Assembly (NCBI GenBank): GCA_025531455.1
Contig: JAMYHL010000021.1
Span: 1 to 64,000, forward strand
Length of the DNA: 64,000 nt
Source of the DNA: Apiotrichum sp. Y4204
Lineage: Eukaryota > Basidiomycota > Tremellomycetes > Trichosporonales > Trichosporonaceae
Direction: 5' to 3'
Shown: piece after piece, positions 25,497 to 36,849 of the stretch
Position numbering within the stretch: the stretch's first letter is position 1
How the letters are laid out: each line of letters starts with the position of its first letter
The notes under the pieces: model-generated
Databases searched by the model: none
Seen by the model: only the letters and a program-made list of their open reading frames with translations
Told to the model about the DNA's origin: nothing
Made by a program: the position numbers and the translations under genes

Positions 25497-27298
25497 TCAA
25501 TACATCTTGCCGGTTTTCTTGCTGCGGAACGCCCTGCGCTTCTTGCGATCAGGAACTGAGGCGTTATGGGTTTTCTTCCTGTGGAACGCCTTGCGCTTCT
25601 TGCGGGCAGGATTGGACGCTCCACCGGCAACATCCTTGCCAAGGGGCTTGTATGACCCCAGAGGTCTATCCTCAAGTCGTTCGTTGAAGGAGTCCTGTTT
25701 TCTGTAAGCAAACACGCCACGTGAGTGTCACATACTGCGAGTTTGTCATCACTGTGAAGAACACCTGCGCAGCGCTTTCGCCATCGATCTAAGATGGCTT
25801 TAATAATCTTCTCCTCGTCCTTGCTCAGATCGGCCCAGTCGCGGCGGCGATCCTTCTCCTCAGTGAGACTTTTGACAGAAGGAAACTCCTTTCGGAGTTT
25901 TGGCTTCTCTTCGAGGTCCGCCGCATTCGCTAGCTTCTCCTGTCCTGTTGGTAAAAGCCATTGCCAGATAAGAAAGCGCGGGTTATGTTTCTTGGAGAAA
26001 GCTTGTTCGGGGAGGAGATAGTCACGATACTTTGCTGGAATTGAGAAGCGCGGCCTGGCATGTTGCCTTGTTGTGTCCCTCCTAAGGCACTCATCAACGT
26101 ACTCGTGATAGAGCACAAAGGCGCGGAACATGGCGTCATCCATCCAACCACGATCCCGATAGATGAACACGCCTGAACTCTCAACGGTGTTCGACGAGCT
26201 GTTGTTGCTGCCATTTTGGTCGGTATAGAGGGGCAGTGCGGGATTGAAGATGGGCCAATCCTGGGAAGCGAGAATGTCGGGAAGGCACGCCTCCGTCTGA
26301 AAGATCATCGCCCTGAGGAGATCGCATTCGCTGCTTCGTGCGAAAGGACTCTTTTCAAAGTGATCTTGAAGTTGCTGATGTAGGGCTCGACGTCGACTCA
26401 GGGGAGCAGAATGAAGAGAATGGACTGAGCCATTCCTCGAGACGTTGTCGAGACTAGACCATCTCCTGTAGTAATCTGCGGCGCACTGACGAGCGAGATC
26501 AATATCTCCCATGACAGGGCGATAATACGGGTGCTTTAAAGCGGTGCGAGCGACACGCTCCATGAAGGCACGAGGGGCAGTTTCGGTGGGGTTTCCCCAT
26601 TCGGGACGATCACGGTCGTACCCATCGACATGCACAGGATCAGGAGTTGAGGGGAATGGCCCAGTAGCTGGGAGGAGATTGTCTCCATGTACCACCAACC
26701 CATGGCGAGATGCACTCTGCACTCCAACGAGAATCTTCATTGTATGTTGAACAATGAGCTACTCATTAGCATATTATGTCCTTTACCAACTCACGTATAG
26801 ATCAATCGAAACCGACTTGTCAAGGTCCTCTCCATCTCCATCATGCACGGCAAAAGTGACCGATGGGCCACGTTTGAGCGACCTCGGAACGGAGCTGCCT
26901 ATCAGCTAACTTGAACGAAATCGGGGCTTACGGGAGAAGAGCTTTGGAATCCCTAGGCTCATTGCACAGGTACGACAGATCATGGTACTGGACGATCTTG
27001 TCGTTGGGGATGGTGGGAGAGGTGCCCTCTGTAATTGGTGACGAGCGGACGTTGGAGCTCCCCGGCTGCTCGTCTCGTGGAAGATTTTCGAGACTTGCAG
27101 TTCAATCTTGACTTTCCAAAGGTTCGAGGTCATTATTGTCGCAGTCACGGCGATCAAGTAACTCGTACCAATCACTGTTGCAAGACTTGAACGTCAGCGT
27201 GAATCGTAAACAAGGCTGACATCATCAGAAGGACTGGGTGATGGCGGAGCGCGTTCCTTTCCTTTGACATCCAGTTTGCGGCCCGATCGGAGGTTCAT
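25497..27298 (-). CDS. uncharacterised protein, basic C terminus (paralogous tail with the gene at 51 kb)
   Basis: Six exons fit in phase: 27221-27298, 27113-27185, 26932-27073, 26795-26894, 25736-26758 and 25497-25694, giving 537 aa. Not recognised. It starts MNLRSGRKLDVKGKERAPPS; the middle has SVTFAVHDGDGEDLDKSVSI and many charged, probably partly disordered stretches. The last exon reads DSFNERLEDRPLGSYKPLG followed by three basic clusters (ARKKRKAF, DRKKRRAF, RSKKTGK), so nuclear localisation is likely. The DSFNE..EDRPLG module recurs in the gene at 50985-51483, with the same splice position. If the 39-nt intron at 27074-27112 (weak CGAG acceptor) were not spliced, an in-frame TGA would stop the protein. 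It is tail-to-tail with the monooxygenase, 196 bp apart. Confidence 0.55.
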
Positions 27299-27529
27299 GT
27301 TGCCACCTTCCTTTGTAGATCGAATCTTGACAGAGAGTCAGTATTAGTCTGCTTGAGAAGGTGACCAACAGAACGAAGTGGTCTTGGAGAAAGGACAACT
27401 GGATAAGGAGCGTTCGGACCAAGTGCTGAATAAATCGAGGGGATGAGGAGTGGAACACACAGGAGGGGAGCAATATGTGAGTGATGAAAGAGAGGAATTG
27501 AAGAGAAGAGAAAGGAAGATGAGCAATGT

Positions 27530-27545
27530 ACGGTATAAATACCAA
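27530..27545 (-). promoter_or_regulatory. TATA element upstream of the 25.5-27.3 kb gene
   Basis: GGTATAAATACC is a palindromic TATA-like element about 240 bp upstream of the ATG at 27298, within the block duplicated at 29980-30150. Confidence 0.45.
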
Positions 27546-27726
27546 CAGACAGTGAGGAAAGAGTGTGTGTGAACGTCAGGAGGAAGGAAAGCAACCAGAC
27601 AGAACATGGATTAATGTGTTGACTGGACTTGACGTGTCGCCAAGTGTGTGCAACAGAGGATGGGCCAGCAGGTGATCAGGTCATGGATTGGGGGAAGACA
27701 AATTGATCAACGTCTGATCTGTTGCA

Positions 27727-27860
27727 CCGTTCTTTGCTGGGTTTATGGTCGAGCGAAAGTGAGAGACAATAACAGAGTCAGAGTTTAGTCTGGTGACAGT
27801 TTGTGCGGAGCATACTGTACTTGGAGGATCTATGTACGTTTACAGCCTTGAACGTCAGTT
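27727..27860 (+). pseudogene. 3'-end remnant of the phenol hydroxylase-like gene
   Basis: This matches the last codons and 3' flank of the monooxygenase (25266-25420). GGGTTTATGGTCGAGCGAAAGTGAGAGAC stands against the corresponding GGGTTTATGATCGAGCAGAAGTGAGGGAC, and GATCTATGTA plus AACGTCAGT follow in the same order. No further coding sequence of the gene is present, so this is the left edge of a tandem duplication, not a second monooxygenase. Confidence 0.65.
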
Positions 27861-27925
27861 CGTTCCCGCGGATCCGCGGAAGGCATACGACACGGTCACA
27901 CGTACATCATCTACATGTTTCAACA

Positions 27926-29641
27926 TCAACGGTCGCTGCAGAATATTGCACAATTTATGTGCAGAAGGGATCTGCAGGAGGGATCTACTGAACTTGGTGA
28001 TGCTACATGCTGTGCGGAGCCTACCTCGCCCCCCGAGGCTGCACAATCCACATCACACGGGCACCCATCTATAGTCGGTTATAGATATACTCACCAGCCT
28101 GTACAACGCCTTTCTCAAAGTCCTCGCTCCTCCCGCCGCAGCACACGCACGGTAGACCGTGGTCACCATATTGGATGACCAGCATGCGCTTTCCCTCAGC
28201 ATCAATTACCTCCCGGAAGCCGGTGTTACTAGGCGGCAGAACGTCGTCCATTGGGTCGAACCAGTTGTCCGAGGCGGTCAATGTTGCGATAAGTTTAACA
28301 GGGCCTCCTACACCCAGGTATTCCACCATATACTGTACCACTCGCACGAGTTCGCCCGGCGATCGAAAACGGGTAAAGAGTACCACCGGGGGGCACTGCG
28401 CCAGGCTCGATGACGGAAGAATAGTCGGTTCCATGGGGCGGCGTTGACCCATGGTGGGATGTCGAACGCAACGCCATGGGTGGTGACGCTAATCGGAGAC
28501 CATATATCCAAGACCTTCTCACATAAAGCAGCAGCGTCCTCGTATAGGTACATTTCGGCATCATGCTCGACAACGGCTTGACCGAGCACGTGAACAAACA
28601 TGCTTAGGTCGAAGGTAGTGGAGGAGCCACGCCAGTCCAAAGTGGTACTTTGTGGTTCTGGTGATGCTGATGATGTCCCTCCAAAACTGGGGCTTGAATG
28701 AGACGCCGAACACGTTTGAGAAGATTGCGAAATGGGTGTTGTCTGTGATTTTCGTGTTTTCAAGGGCACAAGAGAGACGCTCCAGAGCGGGGTAGCTGTA
28801 AACCACCACTTTTTCCACGTGGCTGAGCCTCCATAGCAGCCACTCGCGCATAGACGATTTTACAGAACGCAAATGATTGTTTTCTTCCATTTGGACGCGA
28901 ATGTCCTGATCGTAGATGTCCAGCCAACCCATATTGTCCGGATTTAAGTGCAGAACACGCGGAGCAAGTGGGACGCATTGGTGATACCAATGGCGACAGA
29001 CGCGGAGCGCCACAAGGGCCGAAATGTGGGTCTTGCGCCAGATAGGTTAAAATCGTGTCGATAACTATCACTGGCTGACGAGGGCTGACACTTGTGCTGT
29101 TCGCAGAATGCACGTATTGGATTGGGCGACGCAAAGGACGAGGAATAGCCGACGAAACCCCGGCAGGTGGAGGCGGTAAGATATCAGGTGAGGACAATCC
29201 AATAGTTTGCTCAGCTTGACGAGCCTCTGTCACGGCCAAGGCAAGAGCTCCGGCAAGTAAAGGGCAATCGCGAAGAGATACGGGTGCGAGATGACGAGCA
29301 GGTTGATAGACGTCTTGATAAGGGTTGACCGAGGATGAAGTGTCATCATCTGCCACAGAGGCTGCCGGGGCGGGGGAGGGCGTCAACTGTGGGGATTCTC
29401 CTGCAGTCAATACCACGACTTCGGGCCAAGGACGAGCGTCGCTTCCTGCCTGAATCGCCTTAAAGGCCGAGACATGGTCAATCGAAACGGATGCAATTGA
29501 AAGATGGGATAGATTGTCGTTCGCGCGGGCAACAATCGTGATCGGCGAGCGAGCACGATTCGGGGGCGGTGATGACGAGGCTGGGGTAACTTCTGCGTGT
29601 TAGATTAAACGATTTGACCAGTACTACTCACGCGAGCTCAT
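27926..29641 (-). CDS. uncharacterised protein with F-box-like segment
   Basis: Six exons fit in phase: 29632-29641, 29072-29592, 28649-29031, 28449-28602, 28095-28395, 27926-28038, giving about 493 aa. The N-terminal ~170 residues are Ser/Pro-rich and look disordered. The centre reads HISALVALRVCRHWYHQCVP, like the second half of an F-box. Just upstream VIVIDTILTYL looks like the first half, but it lies one base out of frame. Either that stretch is a 40-nt intron (29032-29071) or the gene carries a frameshift. The last exon has alternative acceptors. The conserved part VLFTRFRSPGELVRVVQYMVEYLG was not recognised. Position and promoter show it is the duplicate of the 25.5-27.3 kb locus. Confidence 0.45.
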
Positions 29642-29979
29642 CGTGAATTTCCACAAGCATGTAACTTTGAAATGGGGGAAGGTTTGTTGGGAAGCTGATT
29701 ATAAGGAAGAGACGCCGCTGTCGTGTCTTCTTATTCTCTAGTGACAATGCTGATGATGGTGAAGACAACGACGATGCTGATTATGAAGAAGACAACGATG
29801 ATGATGGTGATAATGTGCAATGTGCAGATGCAGAGACGAGAGACGCGTGATTTGAGATGAGTTAACGCGTTAAAACGGTCATTACACACAGAGACACACC
29901 ACCAGTCACACAGTCGTGTGTGCGCTGTATGCTGTACGGTGTGGCAAGCTGAGTGTGGGGGATGCCGGACGGAAACGAT

Positions 29980-30170
29980 ATGTGAGTAATGAAGAAGAGG
30001 AATTGAAGAGAAGAGAAAGGAAGATGGAAAATGTATATATACCAAGCAGACAGCGAGGAAAGAACTTGTGTGAGGGTCAGAAGGAAGGAAGGCAGCCCGT
30101 GAGAACATGCATTATTGTACTATTGTGTTGACTGGACTGGGGGAAGACGCGTTGATTCATGTCTGATTTT
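29980..30170 (-). promoter_or_regulatory. duplicated promoter block of the 27.9-29.6 kb gene
   Basis: GAGGAATTGAAGAGAAGAGAAAGGAAGAT followed by a TATATATACC element, GAGGAAAGA, TCAG(A/G)AGGAAGGAA, GAACATG and TGTTGACTGGACT occurs here. The same string of blocks is found at 27495-27630, upstream of the neighbouring gene. TATATATACC is the likely TATA element, about 390 bp before the ATG. Confidence 0.6.
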
Positions 30171-30226
30171 GATGGAAGGTTGGACCGATGGATGGCGGTG
30201 GCAAAATCAGTCGCGTCCTTACATCG

Positions 30227-30745
30227 TTAGTTTTGTCTGTTGGTCTGTTTAAAAAGGGACTGTCCGAACGATAAGGTCTCATGAGTAATTATTACTCCGC
30301 TGCACTCCTCATGAGAGAGGCTGGGGGACCACAAAGCAGGGATGATCAGAGGATTCATGCAGTTCCGAGAGCCGGAGTACCGGGGTCCCCGTACTTGTAC
30401 CTGGTTATCAGCTGGGCGCAAGACTGTGTCAATCGGAGAAGCAGTCTTGGTTCCTGCGACGAATCCTGTGATTCCTGATCTCACCAAACTACCAGCTACC
30501 AAGACCGCAGATGGAGGATCAAGGGGGATGGAATATGGAATCGGCCAGAAGGAAAAATATGAGCCACATGCTACAGTCATTCTCCGGATAACCAAATTAT
30601 CAAACGCATATGGATCGACAGTGGCATGCGGCACGGCGGCGACGACGAGCTGGTCGCTGCGCTGGGCGGCTTCGGCGCTCGGCGCGGACGGACGGACGAA
30701 CTGGATGAACGCGGAAGGACAGAATGATATGCTCGTGATCAGCAC
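30227..30745 (-). CDS. hypothetical open frame, strand uncertain
   Basis: A 172-codon frame starts MLITSISFCPSAFIQFV, a weakly signal-like N terminus. It is not recognised. The opposite strand is also open for 142 codons over 30342-30770, so one of the two is a shadow and I cannot decide which. No supporting introns or family similarity were found; this may be non-coding. Confidence 0.2.
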   Translation of the reverse strand: MLITSISFCPSAFIQFVRPSAPSAEAAQRSDQLVVAAVPHATVDPYAFDNLVIRRMTVACGSYFSFWPIPYSIPLDPPSAVLVAGSLVRSGITGFVAGTKTASPIDTVLRPADNQVQVRGPRYSGSRNCMNPLIIPALWSPSLSHEECSGVIITHETLSFGQSLFKQTNRQN

Positions 30746-30770
30746 GCAGATCGCGCATGGAAGAAGCTAG

Positions 30771-31319
30771 AAAGTGAGCTAGTGAATAACTCGGAAGCAC
30801 TTTCAGCGCCAGGAAACGCGACAGGACATGAAAAATTGAAGTGCCACATATTGACGCTGTATTTTCGGCGTTATCGCAGTTTGGACTCGCCGAGCCTAGA
30901 TGCCAACCGGCCAGCCCCTGGCTCTCAGCGAAAAATGCATGGTCGTCTGCAAGCTGCCCCTGGGAGCTGGGCGGGATGCACTTGGCTGGCTGTTGCTGGC
31001 TGGAGGACTGGCTGGCTGTGTAGGGTCGGCGGTGTTCGCTGGCTGGGAGTGCTTGCTGGCTGGGGCTGGGTGCTGGCTGGCTGCCGCTGGCTGGCCCGCA
31101 GCGACGCTCACTTGTCAAAGTCCGCTTGCTATCGATTACCCAACCATCAAAACCAAGCCAGCCAGTGAGTACGCCGCCGCCGCCGACGCCGAGGATCGCG
31201 AACGCGCCGAGGACGACGACAGGACCGCGCGACGGCGAGACGGAACGCTGTCGGAATTGAAAAGACTGACAGTTAGACAAAAACCGCGTATCTTTCGCGC
31301 TCTTTTTCGACAACTCAAT
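30771..31319. other. RPS29 upstream region with GCTGGCTG tract
   Basis: 30975-31095 is a degenerate GCTGGCTG/CTGGCTGG run of about 120 bp. The final 60 bp are the short leader of RPS29. No classical TATA box. Confidence 0.45.
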
Positions 31320-32210
31320 ATGGCTCACTCTAACGTTTGTGAGTATCCCGTCTGCTGTCGTGGAGGAGTTGCTAACGCGCAGGGTTCTCCCAGTAAGTTT
31401 GGCGGCGTCGAGCGGATGCGAGATGGATTCGAGAAGCGGAAAGGACGAGGGATTGGGAGCGTGCGAGACTGGGCGCGAAGATGGCGATGGGACGGCGCGG
31501 CGAGGATAGATGGGACGGAGACGGCGTCGAAAACGGCGGAGGCGACGTCGGCGTGCGCTCTCCAAGCGTTGTCGCTGGGCGTTTGACGCTGCGTTGATTC
31601 GGTCGTCGAACCACTCGGATCACCACCCCTACGCCTCGACGAACATCTCCCCCAACGACTTCGACCACTCCCACTCGCCACCTCCCATCTACGCCTGTCC
31701 CTCAGACGCTTGCGCGTCGCCCTAACGTCTCCGCGTCCAAAAATGGTGCAGATGGGCGTTTCCAGCCGCATTTTGGTCGGATCGCCCCTTGCCACCCATC
31801 CACCTCGACATCCACCATCCCGCTCGACCGAACGTTCTCGAAGCAACCAAACTAACTCCAGCCCCCGCAACTACGGCAAGGGCTCGCGCCAGTGCCGCGT
31901 CTGCGCCCACCAGGCCGGTCTCGTCCGGTGAGTTTTGCAGTGTTTTTGTTGATCGCCGAAATTCCACCACTGACACACAACAGCAAGTGGTAGGTCCTCC
32001 GAGTCTCCGAGACGTCTCGGACATGTTCTTCGTCGTTGCTAACGCTCTCTAAGGGGAATGCTCATGTGCAGGCAGGTGAGAACGCTGCTTTCACGACGCC
32101 GAGGAGAGCTATGCTGACCATCAGTGCTTCCGCGAGAAGGCCAAGGCCATGGGCTTCGTTAAGGTGGGTTGCAGAAAGGTGTTTTGGCTGACATTTTTCA
32201 GTACAACTAA
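31320..32210 (+). CDS. RPS29: 40S ribosomal protein S29 (uS14)
   Basis: Seven exons give exactly 56 aa, the length of eukaryotic uS14: 31320-31338, 31383-31392 (10 nt), 31862-31927, 31984-31989 (6 nt), 32054-32075, 32125-32163 and 32202-32210. The spliced protein begins [20 protein letters not shown], followed by [15 protein letters not shown]. It then contains the CRQC pair, completing the zinc-binding C-x2-C...C-x2-C of this small-subunit protein, and ends GFVKYN. The 10-nt and 6-nt microexons are supported by phase and by the conserved residues they encode. The 6-nt exon is the less certain, since a Tyr is usual where Trp is read. Intron 2 is 469 nt, unusually long here. Confidence 0.88.
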
Positions 32211-33894
32211 GCTAGTTTTGCATAGCATTTCTCGCACCGAGGGTCTGACGTCTGTATTTGTGATGGCATCCCCGTCGCTCTCATGTCTCTTGGTGCACAT
32301 TGGCGGTGTCGGCGCCGAGATCGGTCGGAGTCGGAGTCGGACACAAAGCCACAACTTTTGTTTTTGACAATGTCCTGGGGGGCTCAATTGCTCTTGGAGT
32401 TTGAGCGGGCCCTCCGCCCCCTGCAGTGCCTCGCACGTCTAGAGAGGGCGAGATAAGATGTGCTGAACAGGCGCTCACTCACTAATCGCTGCTCAATCGA
32501 CGCACTGACCGGTCCCACCATGTCCAAAGTGGAACAATGTTGCTATCCTTTTTCATACATATCCGCTCCAAGACCCAAGTGTTCAGCATACATGCATTGT
32601 ACTACAGCCAGATGATGATGTCGAGGCGCCAAGAGATGTCAGAGGGGAGGCGCATCGAGGCGGGTTGTGTGTTAATGCGGTGGTGGTGTAATCAGTGTAA
32701 TCTCTGCCCACAGCGCCTAGGACCCCGGACCTGGGGCGTGATTTCCCCGGAGCCAAACTCTGTCTCAGCCACGCCACCCCACACACCCACCACACACACC
32801 AACGCGAGCGTCCGCCTCTGTCCGATACCACCTCCCTTCACTCGTCACCATCATCATCTCATCTTCAAACCTCATTTTGGGACTTCCATCTCATTCTCTC
32901 TCGCTCGATCTCGCTCGCTCGCTGTACGCTCAGTGCTCTTCTGTTGTAGCTTCTAGCGCGAAACCCACAAAAACCGGAAAATCCATAGGAAATAAAACAG
33001 CAAAAAAAAACCACAGGATCACGCCTATCTGCAAAGGGTAATAGAAGCCATTATATACCACAAACCCCCAAATCCAATTAGACGACCTTCGGACGACTCT
33101 TTGAGCATCCCTCGCTTCCTTTGTCGGCACGACTCTTGTTCTTTTTCCGACAATCGCCAACTCATCTACGTCTCTCCACACGTTCCGTGGTCTGGTGAGT
33201 GTCGTGTCTCCACAGTTTATTACATCAGGACGAGTGCATGCTTCCAGAGATAAGAGGACGGGGCGAGCGGAGCATTATCTCTGAAAAGAGGAGTCATGGA
33301 GACAATGTGCCTCTGCGGTGGATCCGATGGAATGCAGGGGCAGATTTTTTTTTTTTTTTTGCCAACTCGAGATACCGGCCACCACCGCATCTTGTCCCTC
33401 TCTCCTCACCCCCTCACCACCACATACCCCCTCCTCGCCACCACTGCCTTCGTTGGGAGCGTGACTCCATCCGTTGGCGTGACTAAAAGAGGCTTGCACA
33501 CAGCTTTCTTCTCCGTCCGTGCACCTTGCTGACGCATCGTTTCGCCTTCCACCGTCGCGTGCGTGCCACCTCTCCTGTCCAAACCGCCCATTCTACCTCC
33601 GCTCCATTCAACCTCTCCCCCCGCCGTCGAACATCGCCTTTCCTCACGACCGCGTCCCTTCTCCTCACTCCCTTCGGCCTCCAGAACCATCTTCACGCCG
33701 AAAAGAGGCCATTGTGTTTTGGATCCTTCAGAGTTTGACGTGCGTTTTTCGCCCCCGCCCCGGGACCATCCCATCACCACCGTGCGGTGTCAGCACCACC
33801 GCGGCTCGCCACTTGCCCTGCCTTCACCTCCCCTGCTCCACACTAACATCCTCAGCTCGCGGATCCTTGCCAACGCCACGCCGTCTATTAGAGC
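32211..33894. other. intergenic and leader region of the PUF gene
   Basis: 32211-32900 holds no supported gene. 32870-32935 is TCTCTCGCTCGATCTCGCTCGCTCGC pyrimidine-rich DNA, typical of a promoter or leader. A 16-T run lies at 33345-33360. 33500-33890 is C/T-rich and probably the PUF 5' leader. Confidence 0.4.
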
Positions 33895-36849
33895 ATGACC
33901 ACTGCCTCGCCCATCAAGCCCAGCGGCGCCGACCTCGATGTCCTCAAAGCGGGCGTCTCCCCCGCGTCGGACGTAAATGGTCACAACGATGAGGTAAGTT
34001 CTAGAGTCTCTTGCATTGCTGACGGCAGGCCGTCACCCCCACTCTTGAGAACTCGGCGCAGGACAAGCAGTTGCTCGAGCAGAAGCGTGCTGCCCGCGAG
34101 GAGCAGCGCGCGCGGCTCGCGGCCCAGATGGCTGCCCTCGAGGCTGAGCAGCGTGCCGACGATCTTCTCATGAACGGGTCGAATGTCTCAGTCGAGCCCG
34201 CCTCGGCGCCGACCTCGCCTCTGGGACGGCTCACTGCCAACTCGGCCGCTGACCGCGCTCCTGGCGCAGGCGCCCCCGCCCCCATTGGCCAGGGCCGCGA
34301 GAACGGCGCCAAGAGCATGCCCGCTTCCCGGCGGACCAGCGCCTACGGTGGCACCTTTGGCATGGAGAAGCTCAGCCTCAGCGTCCTCGAGCCCGGACGC
34401 AAGGAGTGGGCCGAGGACGACGACGTTGCGGCCGACAACGCGCACAGTGAGTTTCTCTTTTTTTCGCATTTTTTCGTGCCCGGTTTTTTGGGGGGTGGAA
34501 TTTTTTTTTTTCAGCCAACCACAGTGGACGAAACCGCTCACACCCACAGAGTCCGTTTCGTACCTCGTCAACGATGACGACGGATTCCCCGGCGTCAAGG
34601 AGTCCAAGCACTTGTCGGCTGCATCGGCGGCGCTTGACCTCGCCCCTCTTCCCCAGGCGTCGTCGCGCGCGTTTGGCTCGCGTCCTTTCGACACTTCGTC
34701 CCTCAAGTCGTCGGACTGGACGCCGTTCCCCAACCAGGGTGCGCGCGGACTCACCTCGCCTTCGCCAGGCATGGGCCTCATGGCTGGTTCCGGCGACGAG
34801 ACGCCTCGCGATCCGCTTCTGACCAGCCGGAAGACCTCGCCGTCTGCCGGTCTTGCTGACAGCATCGCGTCCCTTCCGGCCATGCCTTCCAAATCGGTTC
34901 CGGGCACGCCCTTCAGCCTTAACCCCAACACGGCCGGTATGCCCCCGAAGCGCACCGGCACCAGCCCCTCGCTCGACAGCTTTTCGCAGGGAAACCGCGG
35001 CTTTTCCAACCCCGATCTCGCCCGTGCCTTCAGCTCCAAGGTCGGCAGTGGTGGGTTCGGCAACATGAACGACGGCCCCCGCCCCTACGGAGTTGACCCG
35101 CTCTACTCGAACATGGGCATTTCCGGCTCCGGCAACAACTCGTTTGTTCCCCAGGGCTACGACTCGTACGGGTTTGACGACGACAACTTTGGATCTGGCT
35201 CGCTTTACCCCGGTGGTATGATGGGCCTTAAGACCAAGCGTACTGAGGCGGACCGCGAGTTCAACCGCTTCTCCGGCATGCGTCTCGAGGACCTCCAGGG
35301 CGAGATCCTCTCGCTCTGCAAGGACCAGCACGGCTGCCGCTACCTTCAGAAGAAGCTCGAGGAGGGTGACCCCGCCCACCGCGACATGATCTTCCGCGAG
35401 ACGTACGGCCACTTCCCCGAGCTTATGATCGACCCCTTTGGCAACTACCTCTGCCAGAAGCTGCTCGAGCATGCCACTGAAGAGCAGCGCTCTGCGATCA
35501 TCGACTCGGTGTCCAACGACCTTGTCGGCATCTCGCTCAACATGCACGGTACCCGTGCTGTGCAGAAGATGGTCGACTTCCTTGCCCAGCCCCGCCAGCC
35601 CAAGCAGATTCGCACCCTCATCTACGCCCTGTCTGTCAATGTTGTCGCACTGATCAAGGACCTCAACGGCAACCACGTGATCCAGAAGTGCCTCAACAAG
35701 CTCATCCCCGAAGACAACCAGTTCATCTACAACGCCATCGCCACCAACCTCATCGAGGTTGCCACCCACCGTCACGGCTGCTGCGTGCTGCAGCGCTCGA
35801 TCGACCACGCGTCGCCGGCCCAGCGCCTCCAGCTCGTCACGGAGATCATTTTCAACTCGCTGTATCTCGTCCAGGATCCATTTGGCAACTACGTTATCCA
35901 GTACATTCTCGACCTCAATGACGCTCGTTTCTCCGAGCCCCTCATCCGCACCTTTATCGGCAACGTCTGCAGCCTGTCTGTGCAAAAGTGAGTGGTCCGA
36001 CCGAGATAACATACTGATGGCAGGTTCTCTTCCAATGTTGTAGAAAAGTGTATTCGCGTTGCCGACCCCGAGATTCGCAAGGTGCTCGTTAGCGAGGTCC
36101 TCAACCGTTCCCGTCTTGAGAAGCTTCTGCGCGACAGCTACGGCAACTATGTCATCCAGACCATCCTCGACTACTGCGAGATTGGCCAGCGCATGATTGT
36201 GAGTGGATAGCAGCAGTACAAGTACTGACCTCAGCTCGTCGAGTGCATCCGCCCCATCCTTCCGTCGATCCGCAACACCCCGTACGGCAAGCGTATCCAG
36301 TCCAAGCTCCAGCGCGAGGACGCTACTCTTGGCTACGGCGGTGGTGGTGGCGGCGGTGGTGGTTACGGCGGCCGTGGTGGCTACAACCGCTCGGCAGGCG
36401 GCGGCGGCGGCTACCACCCGCGCCACCTTGGCCGTCCCCAGCTCCAGCACATCAACGCCCTCACCGACGTCTATGGCGCGGCTGGTGCGCCGTTCATGGG
36501 CCCCGGCGGCTACGGACGTGGCGCAGGCAGCCACCAGGGCGGTGCCACTGGTGGAGCTCCTCCGTTCCACGGTCGTGAGATCCACAACCACAGCGGCATG
36601 AGCTACCACGCCCCTGGCCCCGACGGCCAACCATGGCTCCACCTGCGGGGTCCCTCCGGCCAGCCCGCGCCCAACTGGAACAGCGGTAGCAACCCGGGCG
36701 GCCTCGACGCCCTTCCGGCCACCGCCCCCGGCGATGTCGACTCTTTGACGACCGACCGTAACGGTGGTGGCCAGCCGGGCCTGCCTCTGTGGCAGGACCC
36801 CTCCGCTGCGTTCATGTACCCCAACGGCGGTCACATGCCCATGATGTAA
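33895..36849 (+). CDS. Pumilio-family (PUF) RNA-binding protein, Puf4/Mpt5-like
   Basis: Exons 33895-33993, 34029-34446, 34550-35987, 36024-36198 and 36235-36849 encode 914 aa. PUF proteins bind 3' UTR elements and control mRNA decay and translation in the cytoplasm. The repeat domain runs from about residue 410 to 720, with repeat cores such as DQHGCRYLQKKLE, DPFGNYLCQKLLE, NMHGTRAVQKMVD, NGNHVIQKCLN, HRHGCCVLQRSI, DPFGNYVIQYIL, SSNVVEKCI and DSYGNYVIQTIL, eight in all. The N terminus is Ser/Pro-rich and low complexity, with a coiled-coil-like EEQRARLAAQMAALEAEQ. The C-terminal extension is rich in Gly, Tyr and Arg (an RGG-like run near 36340-36420). Best match by eye is the Puf4/Mpt5 group, hence no symbol. 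Confidence 0.92.

Noticed and set aside
27074..27112. Nonsense mutation in the 25.5-27.3 kb gene
   Set aside because: The in-frame TGA falls inside a 39-nt segment that can be spliced with all downstream phases correct, so a pseudogene call is not needed, although the acceptor is weak.
27727..27860. A second monooxygenase gene
   Set aside because: Only the last codons and 3' flank are present; there is no FAD motif nearby.
30975..31095. GCTGGCTG repeat tract as a possible CRISPR or minisatellite array
   Set aside because: Irregular low-complexity repeat without spacers; a similar short tract occurs near 9950.
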